Origin: Serratia fonticola
GTDB lineage: Bacteria; Pseudomonadota; Gammaproteobacteria; Enterobacterales; Enterobacteriaceae
Reading direction: 5' to 3'
DNA length: 64,000 nucleotides
NCBI RefSeq assembly: GCF_006715025.1
Contig: NZ_VFMK01000001.1
Coordinates: 2,418,001 to 2,482,000, forward strand
Shown here: piece by piece, positions 44,714 through 52,538 of the stretch
How the letters are laid out: each line of letters begins with the position of its first letter
How positions within the stretch are numbered: the stretch's first letter is position 1
Position numbers and translations under genes: made by a program
The notes under the pieces: generated by a model
Told to the model about the DNA's origin: nothing
What the model saw: only the letters and a program-made list of their open reading frames with translations
Databases searched by the model: none

Positions 44714-46330
44714 ATGTTCAACTTTCCTTTCAAGACAATAACCAACGGACTGGCAGTGATACTCGGTACGGCGGGCCCAGCTGTGGCGGCGGTGCAGGGG
44801 GGTACGTTGATCTATCTGGAGCAGCAGGCACATACCAACCTTTATCCGCCTTCAGGCGGGTTTTACCCCAATGGCGGCATTCTCAATCAGATCACCGACA
44901 AACTGACCTATCAGAACCCCAAAACGTTGGAAATTGACCCCTGGATTGCCGAATCCTGGAGCACTAATCCGGATAAAACGGAATACACCTTCAAATTGCG
45001 TCCCGGCGTGACCTTCTCAGACGGTACGCCACTGGATGCCAACGCAGTGGCAAAAAACTTTGATACTTATGGCTTGGGCAATAAATCGCAGCGGCTGCCG
45101 GTATCAGAGGTCATTAACAATTATGACCACAGTGAGGTCATCGATCCGCTGACGGTGAAGTTTTATTTCAAACGCCCCTCACCTGGCTTCTTGCAAGGGA
45201 CCGCAACCATTGGTTCCGGTCTGGTGTCACTCAGCACCCTGAATCGCCAATATGATGAGTTGGGGGATGCACGCCATATCATCGGCTCTGGCCCCTTTGT
45301 GGTGAGTGGTGAGACGCTGGGACGTGAGGTGGATCTCAGCGTACGTAAAGATTACCGCTGGGGCCCCATTAAACTGGCCCAGCAAGGGCGGGCCAATCTG
45401 GATGCCATCAAGGTACTCATCACCCCGGAAGACAGCGTGCGTATTGGTGCTTTGCAGGCCGGTCAGGCGGATTTTATCCGCCAAATTCAGGCTTACGACG
45501 AAAAACAGACTCAGGAGCTGGGTTTTACTGTTTATGCTGCGCCGACCCGTGGCGTCAATGACAGTATCGCCTTCCGGCCAGACAATCCGCTGGTGGCCGA
45601 TATTCGCGTGCGGCAAGCGCTGTTGCATGCCACCGACAGCAAGCAAATCGTCGATACGCTGTTCTCTGCCAACTATCCGCAAGCGAAATCGGTGATTGCC
45701 TCCTCGGCGGCCGGTTTTGTCGACCTTTCTGACAAATTGACCTTCGATCTCTCCAAAGCCAACCGCCTGCTGGACGACGCCGGTTGGCAAAAGGGCAGCG
45801 ATGGTCTGCGTGAGAAAGCGGGTAAAAAGTTGGTGTTGACGGTATACGAGTCATTACCACAGCCGCAAAACAAGGCGGTGCTGCAGTTGGTTTCGCAACA
45901 GTGGGGCAAGGTGGGGGCCAGGCTGAATATTCTGGCGGGTGATGCGGGTAGCCGGGTGGCGGATAACCTCGATCCGCAAAAGACGCCAGCCACAGTGGTG
46001 GAAGTGGGCCGAGCCGATCCGGATGTGATCAAAAGCCAGTTTTATCCCACTAATCGCGATGGGCTATTGCAGAAAGGCGGTACGAGTAAGAACAGTCAAT
46101 TTATCGATAACTCGCTGAACCAACTGCTGCTGGGGATCGCTTCTGAGGTGGATCCTGCCAAGCGCTTGCAGATCGCCGGTGAGGCGCAAAAGTATCTGCT
46201 GGATCAGGCCTATGTGATCCCGTTCTTTGAAGAGCCGCAGGTCTTTGCCGGTGCTCCTTATCTGAAAGGCGTCAACTTTGAAGCCGTGGGGCGGCCCAGC
46301 TTCTATGGCGCGTGGTTAGAGAAACGGTAA
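44714..46330 (+). CDS. Peptide/nickel-type ABC transporter substrate-binding protein
   Basis: A 538-residue SBP_bac_5 protein with signal peptide ending AGPAVAA, and a mature start VQGGTLIYLEQQAHTNLYPP. Family features are LTYQNPKTLEIDPWIAESWS, YTFKLRPGVTFSDGTPLDAN, GSGPFVVSGETLGREVDLSV and RVRQALLHATDSKQIVDTLF. It resembles the family I recall under the TIGRFAM-style name SBP_KPN_01854, always found beside the genes that follow here. Ligand unknown. The C-terminal FFEEPQVFAGAPYLKG is typical. A tandem-repeat block separates it from its permease genes. Confidence 0.88.
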   Translation: MFNFPFKTITNGLAVILGTAGPAVAAVQGGTLIYLEQQAHTNLYPPSGGFYPNGGILNQITDKLTYQNPKTLEIDPWIAESWSTNPDKTEYTFKLRPGVTFSDGTPLDANAVAKNFDTYGLGNKSQRLPVSEVINNYDHSEVIDPLTVKFYFKRPSPGFLQGTATIGSGLVSLSTLNRQYDELGDARHIIGSGPFVVSGETLGREVDLSVRKDYRWGPIKLAQQGRANLDAIKVLITPEDSVRIGALQAGQADFIRQIQAYDEKQTQELGFTVYAAPTRGVNDSIAFRPDNPLVADIRVRQALLHATDSKQIVDTLFSANYPQAKSVIASSAAGFVDLSDKLTFDLSKANRLLDDAGWQKGSDGLREKAGKKLVLTVYESLPQPQNKAVLQLVSQQWGKVGARLNILAGDAGSRVADNLDPQKTPATVVEVGRADPDVIKSQFYPTNRDGLLQKGGTSKNSQFIDNSLNQLLLGIASEVDPAKRLQIAGEAQKYLLDQAYVIPFFEEPQVFAGAPYLKGVNFEAVGRPSFYGAWLEKR

Positions 46331-46347
46331 GCCCGAGCTGCTTGCTT

Positions 46348-46386
46348 CCCCTCACCCCAACCCTCTCCCTGTGGGAGAGGGAGCTG
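46348..46386. repeat. Dispersed palindromic (REP-like) element, full-length copy
   Basis: CCCCTCACCCCAACCCTCTC followed by CCTGTGGGAGAGGGAGCTG contains the inverted pair CCCTCTCCC / GGGAGAGGG around TGT. It starts 17 bases after the substrate-binding protein stop. Its palindromic half is repeated at the head of each 115-bp unit that follows, and a variant occurs at 21770-21808. It can form a strong stem in RNA. Confidence 0.65.
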
Positions 46387-46728
46387 GAACAATGTTGTGT
46401 TCAGGTGCGGAGTAAACAGCGGCACTGACAGCTCTGCCAACATAAGCACTGGCATAAAGCGTGGCACGTTCAGTCCCCTCTCCCTGTGGGAGAGGGAGCT
46501 GGAACAATGTTGTGTTCAGGTGCGGAGTAAACAGCGGCACTGACAGCTTTGCCAACATAAGCACTGGCATAAAGCGTGGCACGTTCAGTCCCCTCTCTCT
46601 GTAAGAGAGGGAGCTGGAACTGTGTTGTGTTCAGGTGCGGAGTAAACAGCGGCACTGACAACTCTGCCAACATAAGCACCGGCATAAAGCGTGGCACGTT
46701 CAGTCCCCTCTCTCTGTGGGAGAGGGCC
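46361..46728. repeat. Three tandem 115-bp repeats plus a partial copy inside an operon
   Basis: Units begin with CCCTCTCCCT (or CCCTCTCTCT) at 46361, 46476, 46591 and 46706, an exact 115-base period. The last is cut after about 22 bases. Each unit has the REP-like stem CCCTCTCCC / GGGAGAGGG followed by about 90 bases (GAGCTGGAACAATGTTGTGT onward) that are almost identical between copies. They show only a few single-base differences, such as CTCTGTAAGAGAGG in the third. The block fills the gap between the binding-protein gene and the permease genes. It contains no convincing gene. Confidence 0.92.
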
Positions 46729-46754
46729 ACAACGCCATATTCGAGGAGATAAAG

Positions 46755-47699
46755 ATGCTGAAATACCTGAATGACCGAACCGGGCAGGCGCTATTGGTGC
46801 TGTGGGCGGCTTTTACGCTGTCGTTTATCTTGCTGCAGGTGCTGCCTGGGGACGCGATCCTGATTAAGTTTCAGAATCCGGATATGGGCCTCAGCCCGGC
46901 GCAGATTGCTGAAATGCGCGCTGCTTATGGTGCCGATGTCCCTCTGTGGCAGCAATATTTGCATACGTTGAGCCGTTTCCTGCGTGGCGACCTGGGGTAT
47001 TCAATCCAGAACGGCGTGGCGGTGAGTGCCTTGCTGGCCGCCAATCTGCCCGCCACGCTACAGCTGGCAGTACTGGGATTTGTGCTGGCGCTGCTGCTTG
47101 CCCTGGGAATCGCCTTTGTCTCCAACCTGGTTGGCTTTGGCTGGTTGAAATCTGCCTTGCAATCGCTACCGGCGCTGTTCGTTTCCGTGCCGACCTTTTG
47201 GCTTGGGATCGTGCTGATTCAGATCTTCTCCTTCCGGTTGAAGCTGATCCCGATCATTAACCCTGGCGAATGGGTGGGGTTGCTGTTACCGATCGTCACC
47301 TTGGCAATCCCGATCTCTGCCCCGCTGGCGCAGATCCTGATCCGCAGCATTGATAGTGTACAGACGCAGCCATTTGTTGTGGTGGCCCGGGCGAAAGGCG
47401 CCAGTCACAGTGGTGTGCTGTGGCGGCATGTGGCACGTAATGCCATGCTGCCGGTATTGACCATTGCCGGCATCCTGTTAGGGGAACTGATCGCCGGGGC
47501 GCTGATTACCGAAACCGTGTTTGGCCGCAGTGGGCTGGGGCAACTGACTCAACAGGCGGTGGTGAACCAGGATGTCGCAGTGCTGCAGGCAGTGGTGATG
47601 ATCGCTGCTACGGCTTTTGTCACCCTCAATCTGTTGGTCGATCTGCTATTCCCACTGTTGGATCCCAGACTGAAGTATGACTTAGGAGTGACCCCATGA
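46755..47699 (+). CDS. Dipeptide-type ABC transporter permease 1 (DppB family)
   Basis: A 314-residue inner membrane permease with six helices. It shows the DppB-type N terminus LSFILLQVLPGDAILIKFQN, GDLGYSIQNGVAVSALLAAN and the coupling EAA-like loop VVVARAKGASHSGVLWRHVA, then ITETVFGRSGLGQL. GAGGAG is eight bases before ATG 46755; the longer frame from 46716 begins inside the repeat block and is not credible. The stop overlaps the next start as ATGA. Confidence 0.92.
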   Translation: MLKYLNDRTGQALLVLWAAFTLSFILLQVLPGDAILIKFQNPDMGLSPAQIAEMRAAYGADVPLWQQYLHTLSRFLRGDLGYSIQNGVAVSALLAANLPATLQLAVLGFVLALLLALGIAFVSNLVGFGWLKSALQSLPALFVSVPTFWLGIVLIQIFSFRLKLIPIINPGEWVGLLLPIVTLAIPISAPLAQILIRSIDSVQTQPFVVVARAKGASHSGVLWRHVARNAMLPVLTIAGILLGELIAGALITETVFGRSGLGQLTQQAVVNQDVAVLQAVVMIAATAFVTLNLLVDLLFPLLDPRLKYDLGVTP

Positions 47700-48586
47700 G
47701 CAGCATTCCGTTAGATAAACCCGTGATGCCAGAACGCGATCTTTCCGGTGTGGAAAGTGAGGGAACATTAGCGTCCAGCCGCCCCGCACGACGCCGTACA
47801 CCTCTCAGCTTATGGCTGGCCTGGATCGTCATGGCCACGGCGATTTCATGGGCGATAGCTCCTGAACTTTTCACCGCCTACAGCGGTACGGAGGGCATCG
47901 CCGGTGCCCAGCGTTTGGCGCCTGGCAGCCAGCATTGGTTAGGGACCGATCCATTAGGGCGTGATCTGTATGCCAGGATCGTGTATGGCGCGTCGCACAC
48001 GCTGTCCGGCGCGCTGGTGGCCGTGGTGTTGGGGGTGTTTATAGGAATGCTGCTTGGCGTGATTGCAGGAGCCTTGGGAGGGCGGATTGATGCTGCGGTG
48101 ATGCGTTTTGTTGATGTATTGCTGTCGATCCCGGGGCTGTTGTTGTCGTTGAGTGTGATCATCCTGTTGGGATTCGGGACGGTGCATGCAGCACTGGCTG
48201 TAGGGATCACCTCGGTGGCCAACTTTGCCCGTCTGGCACGTGCAGAGGTATTACGGGTGCGTCACAGCGATTACGTTGAAGCGGCTATCGGCAGCGGGGG
48301 CCGCTTCTGGACGGTGTTATGGCGCCATATCCTGCCGAATTCCCTGACCTCGGTGATCGCGTTTTCCGCCCTGCAGTTCGGAAATGCCATCCTGGCGATC
48401 GCAACCTTGAGCTTTCTGGGATACGGCACGCCACCGCCCACGCCGGAGTGGGGGCTGCTGATCGCGGAAGGGCGCAACTACATCTCAACCGCCTGGTGGT
48501 TAACGACCTTCCCCGGCCTGATGGTGGTGGCCGTCGTACTGGCCGCCAACCGTATCAGCCAGACAATAGGGAGACCGCGCCGATGA
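47696..48586 (+). CDS. Dipeptide-type ABC transporter permease 2 (DppC family)
   Basis: A 296-residue partner permease with a longer cytoplasmic N terminus and six helices. Family features are LAPGSQHWLGTDPLGRDLYA, RIVYGASHTLSGALVAVVLG, LLSIPGLLLSLSVIILLGFG and the coupling loop VLRVRHSDYVEAAIGSGGRF. It overlaps both neighbours by four bases, so the operon is tightly coupled. Confidence 0.92.
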   Translation: MSSIPLDKPVMPERDLSGVESEGTLASSRPARRRTPLSLWLAWIVMATAISWAIAPELFTAYSGTEGIAGAQRLAPGSQHWLGTDPLGRDLYARIVYGASHTLSGALVAVVLGVFIGMLLGVIAGALGGRIDAAVMRFVDVLLSIPGLLLSLSVIILLGFGTVHAALAVGITSVANFARLARAEVLRVRHSDYVEAAIGSGGRFWTVLWRHILPNSLTSVIAFSALQFGNAILAIATLSFLGYGTPPPTPEWGLLIAEGRNYISTAWWLTTFPGLMVVAVVLAANRISQTIGRPRR

Positions 48587-50214
48587 GATCATCAACGATA
48601 CCTCTGCTTGAGCTGGAAAATGTCTCCATCGCCTACCAGCAGGGCAACAGCCGCCAGCGCGTGGTACACCAAGTTTCTTTTACTGTGCAACCGGGAGAAG
48701 TGGTCGCGCTGGTCGGGGAGTCCGGTTCAGGCAAAACCACCACGGCTCAGGCGATTATCGGTCTGCTGGCGGAGAATGGCCATCTGGAACAAGGGGCAAT
48801 CCGGCTCAATGGTACGGATATCTCACACTGGTCAACGCGCCAGCTTGATGCAGTTCGTGGTGCGCAGATAAGTCTGATCCCGCAAGATCCTGCCAGTTCA
48901 CTCAATCCGGTGAAAACGATCGGTGAGCAAGTGGCTGAAATCATCAATATCCACCGGCGGCTACCGCGCAAGCGGGTACAGCAGCAGGTCGTGGCGTTAC
49001 TCACGCGAGTGGGGCTGAGCCACCCAGAGCAGCGAGTACGCCAGTACCCACATGAGCTTTCCGGCGGGATGAAACAGCGAGTGCTGATCGCCATTGCCAT
49101 TGCATTGCAACCTGCGTTGATTATCGCCGATGAGCCGACCAGCGCTCTGGATGTGACGGTGCAGAAACGAATTCTCGATCTGATCGACGAATTACGCCAG
49201 GAGTTTGGAACGGCGGTGCTGTTGGTGACTCACGATCTGGGCGTAGCGGCGGAACGGGCAGATCGTTTGCTGGTCTTCCGCCATGGTCGGGTACAGGAGC
49301 AGGGGCAAACGGCAACCATACTGCGCGCGCCTGCTCACGACTATACGCGCCGTTTATTTGCCGATGTACCTTCGTTGGCGGTGGTGGCACCTCCCGCCAT
49401 TATCCGCCAAGGCGAACCGGCGATTGTGGTGAACGAGTTGGTGAAAGATTTCCCCTTTGGCGCAAGAGGCGGGCGGGCCTTCCGGGCGTTGGATCGGGTA
49501 TCGTTCAGTGTGCAAAGGGGCACGACTCATGCGCTGGTCGGAGAGTCTGGATCAGGGAAAACCACCTTGGCCCGCTGTCTTTTGGGCTTCCAACGGCCCG
49601 ATGCCGGGCAGATTATCATCGACGGTGTCGATATCGCACAGCTCAAGGGAGAGGCGTTACGGCAGTTCCGTCGGCGTATCCAACTGGTTTATCAAAATCC
49701 TTTTGGTTCACTGGATCCTTCACAAACGCTATATCAGGCGATTGAAGAACCGCTGCTGAATTTTGAACCTATCAGCAGGGCTGAACGTTACCGCCGGGTG
49801 CGGGAACTGTTCGACAGAGTGGCGTTGCCCGCCGAATTATTAACCCGCAAACCGCGCGAACTTTCTGGCGGCCAACGGCAACGGGTGGCTATTGCCCGAG
49901 CCTTGATACTGCAACCGCAAGTGCTGGTGCTGGATGAAGCAACATCTGCGTTGGACGTGACGGTACAGGGGCAGATCCTGCGGCTGTTGCAGCAGTTACA
50001 GCGGGAGTTCGGGCTGACCTACCTGTTTATCTCTCACGATCTCGCCACGGTAAGGCAACTCTCACACAGCATCTCGGTCCTTTGCCGGGGACAGCAGGTA
50101 GATGCCGGTGCGACTGCCGATGTGTTTGCTCTGCCAGGCAGTGATTATACCCGCCAACTGATAGCGGCCATTCCAGGCCATTCATTGTATCAAACGATTA
50201 AGGATGCCTCATGA
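48583..50214 (+). CDS. Double ABC ATPase (fused DppD-DppF type)
   Basis: A 543-residue protein with two complete ATPase domains in one chain. The first (about 8-260) has Walker A GESGSGKTTTAQ, signature ELSGGMKQRV and Walker B ALIIADEPTSALDV. The second (about 285-535) has GESGSGKTTLAR, ELSGGQRQRVAIARA and QVLVLDEATSALDV. Each half ends with the peptide-transporter C-terminal segment. It energises the two permeases. The start is ATG 48583, which overlaps the permease stop; a longer in-frame extension from 48319 is a shadow. Confidence 0.92.
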   Translation: MRSSTIPLLELENVSIAYQQGNSRQRVVHQVSFTVQPGEVVALVGESGSGKTTTAQAIIGLLAENGHLEQGAIRLNGTDISHWSTRQLDAVRGAQISLIPQDPASSLNPVKTIGEQVAEIINIHRRLPRKRVQQQVVALLTRVGLSHPEQRVRQYPHELSGGMKQRVLIAIAIALQPALIIADEPTSALDVTVQKRILDLIDELRQEFGTAVLLVTHDLGVAAERADRLLVFRHGRVQEQGQTATILRAPAHDYTRRLFADVPSLAVVAPPAIIRQGEPAIVVNELVKDFPFGARGGRAFRALDRVSFSVQRGTTHALVGESGSGKTTLARCLLGFQRPDAGQIIIDGVDIAQLKGEALRQFRRRIQLVYQNPFGSLDPSQTLYQAIEEPLLNFEPISRAERYRRVRELFDRVALPAELLTRKPRELSGGQRQRVAIARALILQPQVLVLDEATSALDVTVQGQILRLLQQLQREFGLTYLFISHDLATVRQLSHSISVLCRGQQVDAGATADVFALPGSDYTRQLIAAIPGHSLYQTIKDAS

Positions 50215-51257
50215 GCAGTAAACGACTCGGCTTTTTTACTCGCCTGCTGGATAACGGCAGTGCTCAGGAACGTTACCGGTTGGCTACCGAGCAGATTGTG
50301 CATGCAGAACGGGCCGGATTCGATACCGCCTGGGTAGCGCAGCATCATTTCCATCAGGATGAAGGTGGCCTGCCTTCACCGTTGGTGTTTCTGGCACAGG
50401 CCGCCGTACATACCCGCCATATCCGCCTGGGGACCGGAGTGATTACGCTGCCCATGGAGTCTGTCATTCGTGTGGCGGAGGATACGGCGGTGTTGGATCT
50501 GCTTTCCGGCGGCCGTTTGGAGGTTGGCCTGGCTGCAGGAGGAACCCCATCTTCATTCGGGGCTTTTGGCATTGACGCCGCGCAGCGTAATGCGGTGTTC
50601 AGCGAGAAATTGCATACGCTACTAGCCGCCTGGGGTGGGGAAGCGCTTGGTAATACTGACAACTATCTTTACCCGGTGGCTCCCCAACTCACAAAACGTG
50701 TCTGGCAAGCGACCTTTTCAGTGGAGGGGGGCATACGGGCAGGAAGGGCGGGGGATGGGTTAATGTTGTCACGCACCCAACCCAGGCCGGAAGATGCCCC
50801 GGATATGCCGCTTGATGAATTGCAGAACCCGATTATTGACGCCTACCTTGCCGCACTGCCTCCTGGTGTAGAACCGCGCATCATGGGCTCGCGTACCGCT
50901 TTTGTTACCGAGGAGAAAAACCGCGCGCGGGATTTTGCCGCTCAAGGCCTTAGCCACGGGCTGGCGCGTTTACGGGCCAGTGGGCATCAGCTGCGGGACG
51001 AATCACTTGACGGTCTGATCCGTGCTTTTGATGTTCATCTGGGTACGCCTGAACAGGTTATCGCTTCATTGCAGCAGGATAGCGCGTTGGCTCGCGTCAC
51101 CGATCTGGCGTTTCAGGTACATTCAATCGATCCGCCTCATGCTTATATTCTGCGCTCTATTGAGCTGATCGCCCGAGACGTCGCTCCGGCACTGGGTTGG
51201 CGGCGGCGTACTCCCACGGGCATTGTTTATTCACACCCGGTGGAGGAAAAGCTATGA
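50211..51257 (+). CDS. Luciferase-like flavin monooxygenase (KPN_01858-type)
   Basis: A 348-residue class C flavin monooxygenase with a TIM-barrel fold that would use reduced FMN supplied by a separate reductase. Landmarks are LATEQIVHAERAGFDTAWVA, QHHFHQDEGGLPSPLVFL, IRLGTGVITLPMESVIRVAE, GGRLEVGLAAGGTPSSFGAF and the C-terminal HLGTPEQVIASLQQDS. It resembles a family I recall as LLM_KPN_01858, defined by this gene neighbourhood. No flavin reductase is in the operon. The transport genes imply that its substrate is imported. It overlaps both neighbours by four bases. Confidence 0.88.
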   Translation: MSSKRLGFFTRLLDNGSAQERYRLATEQIVHAERAGFDTAWVAQHHFHQDEGGLPSPLVFLAQAAVHTRHIRLGTGVITLPMESVIRVAEDTAVLDLLSGGRLEVGLAAGGTPSSFGAFGIDAAQRNAVFSEKLHTLLAAWGGEALGNTDNYLYPVAPQLTKRVWQATFSVEGGIRAGRAGDGLMLSRTQPRPEDAPDMPLDELQNPIIDAYLAALPPGVEPRIMGSRTAFVTEEKNRARDFAAQGLSHGLARLRASGHQLRDESLDGLIRAFDVHLGTPEQVIASLQQDSALARVTDLAFQVHSIDPPHAYILRSIELIARDVAPALGWRRRTPTGIVYSHPVEEKL

Positions 51258-52354
51258 TTGACACTCACGATCTGTTGGCCCGGTTGGCAGAAATCTCTGC
51301 AGATTCCCCTTTGGCACAGGCCAGAGCGATTCGTCAGGCGGCTACCGAGGGGATCGAAGCCAGCTATCAAGCGCTGTTTGCACCGCGCAATACGGGCGGT
51401 TTTACTCTTCCTGAGCGGCTGCTGTTGGCGCAACGTATCAGTGAATGGCATAGCGATAAGCTTTTGGCAGCGCACTATGCCGGTTTGCAACAGGCGCCAG
51501 TGCAGAGCAGTCCACGCCTGCAGGCAGCTCTGGATCACGCTGAACGTTTAACCTTTAAGCCCGCGGGAGCCGAAGCTCGGCATTTACAGGCTTTACAACA
51601 GGCCGGATGGCCGTTGGATCAGCTCGTCACGCTTTCTCAGTTGATCGCGTTTATCAGTTTCCAGAGCCGTCTGCTGTATGGCTTGCGTTTGTTGGCGGGA
51701 TTATCTTTGGCGACCAGTAACCGTGCGCCTGTCAGGGCTTCGGCCTGGCGTAACGCAGGCACGACGTCAAGTGGCCGCCATGCGCCGCCTTTGTTTACCC
51801 GTCAGGAATTGGGATGGGAACCCTGGGTGGCCGCTAAGCCTCTGGATGAGTTTGATGAGGAGGGTAAAGCTCTGCTGGCCAAATTTGGTCATAGTGATTC
51901 CGACTATTTCCGTTTATTGGCGCGAGATCATGCCGTATTGGCACAACGTACGCTGACCGACCGGGCAATTTTCTATACTGCTGGTGGTTTGGTCCGCCAG
52001 GAACGGGAGTTGGCTGCAGTGGTCGCCAGCAAGGTGAATGGTTGTATTTACTGCGCATCGGTCCACGCGCGCAAAGCGGTACAGTTGTCCAAGCGAACCG
52101 AAGACGTACAGCGGTTGCTGGATGTTGCGCCGGGGAGCATCCTGAGCCAGGGGCAGGACGAAGCCTGGCGCGCACAGATCGACTTTGCGGCAGCGCTTTC
52201 GGCAACGCCGCCACAGGCCAATCAAACACAGTTGGAGAAACTGCGAACACAAGGGCTCGGGGAATTAGAACTGTTGGATTTGGTGCAGGCGACGGCTTTC
52301 TTTGCCTGGGCTAACCGCTTGATGCTCACACTGGGCGAGCCCTTCGACGATTGA
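51254..52354 (+). CDS. Fused CMD / alkylhydroperoxidase-like protein (AhpD superfamily)
   Basis: A 366-residue protein with two AhpD-like halves. The N-terminal half (about 1-165) matches the CMD-domain type recalled as CMD_Avi_7170. The C-terminal half (about 175-366) matches the alkylhydroperoxidase-domain type recalled as perox_Avi_7169 and carries the redox motif GCIYCASVHARKA (CxxC with a downstream His). In some genomes these are separate genes, so this is a natural fusion. GGAGG lies just before ATG 51254. The thiol pair suggests peroxide removal or a thiol-dependent step on the oxidised product. It is the last gene of the operon. Confidence 0.84.
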   Translation: MIDTHDLLARLAEISADSPLAQARAIRQAATEGIEASYQALFAPRNTGGFTLPERLLLAQRISEWHSDKLLAAHYAGLQQAPVQSSPRLQAALDHAERLTFKPAGAEARHLQALQQAGWPLDQLVTLSQLIAFISFQSRLLYGLRLLAGLSLATSNRAPVRASAWRNAGTTSSGRHAPPLFTRQELGWEPWVAAKPLDEFDEEGKALLAKFGHSDSDYFRLLARDHAVLAQRTLTDRAIFYTAGGLVRQERELAAVVASKVNGCIYCASVHARKAVQLSKRTEDVQRLLDVAPGSILSQGQDEAWRAQIDFAAALSATPPQANQTQLEKLRTQGLGELELLDLVQATAFFAWANRLMLTLGEPFDD

Positions 52355-52375
52355 TTATAGATGGCCGTAAATAGC

Positions 52376-52409
52376 GAAAAGCCCGCACAGGTAACTGAGC
52401 GGGCTTTTC
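52376..52409. terminator. Bidirectional terminator between the ABC operon and tRNA-Asn
   Basis: GAAAAGCCCGC and GCGGGCTTTTC form an 11-bp stem with A-run and T-run on either side. It lies 21 bases after the AhpD-like gene stop and just past the 3' end of the minus-strand tRNA, so it serves both transcripts. Confidence 0.88.
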
Positions 52410-52415
52410 TAAATA

Positions 52416-52491
52416 TGGCTCCTCTGACTGGACTCGAACCAGTGACATACGGATTAACAGTCCGCCGTTCTACCGACTGAACTACAGAGGA
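52416..52491 (-). tRNA. tRNA-Asn (GTT), copy 2
   Basis: Identical over all 76 bases to copy 1 at 17184-17259, including the GTT anticodon and the encoded CCA. Identity continues a few bases beyond each end, giving direct repeats of about 95 bases. The promoters and terminators differ. Confidence 0.97.
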
Positions 52492-52509
52492 ATCGTGTGA
52501 ACGGGGCGA

Positions 52510-52538
52510 ATAATAGCGGCGCCTTCTGGCCTTGTAAA
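52510..52538 (-). promoter_or_regulatory. Sigma-70 promoter of tRNA-Asn copy 2
   Basis: On the minus strand TTTACA, a 17-base spacer and TATTAT are followed by TCGCCCCG, a GC-rich discriminator typical of stringently controlled promoters. The tRNA begins 18 bases after the -10 element, as in copy 1. Confidence 0.75.

Noticed and set aside
46352..46730. Minus-strand ORFs within the 115-bp repeats
   Set aside because: They exist only because 115-bp units chance to stay open; the peptides are repeat translations without homology.
17184..52491. A mobile genomic island bounded by the two tRNA-Asn genes
   Set aside because: No integrase, transposase or phage gene is present, both tRNAs are complete with their own promoters, and many enclosed genes are ordinary enterobacterial genes. 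Kept only as a recombination hot spot.
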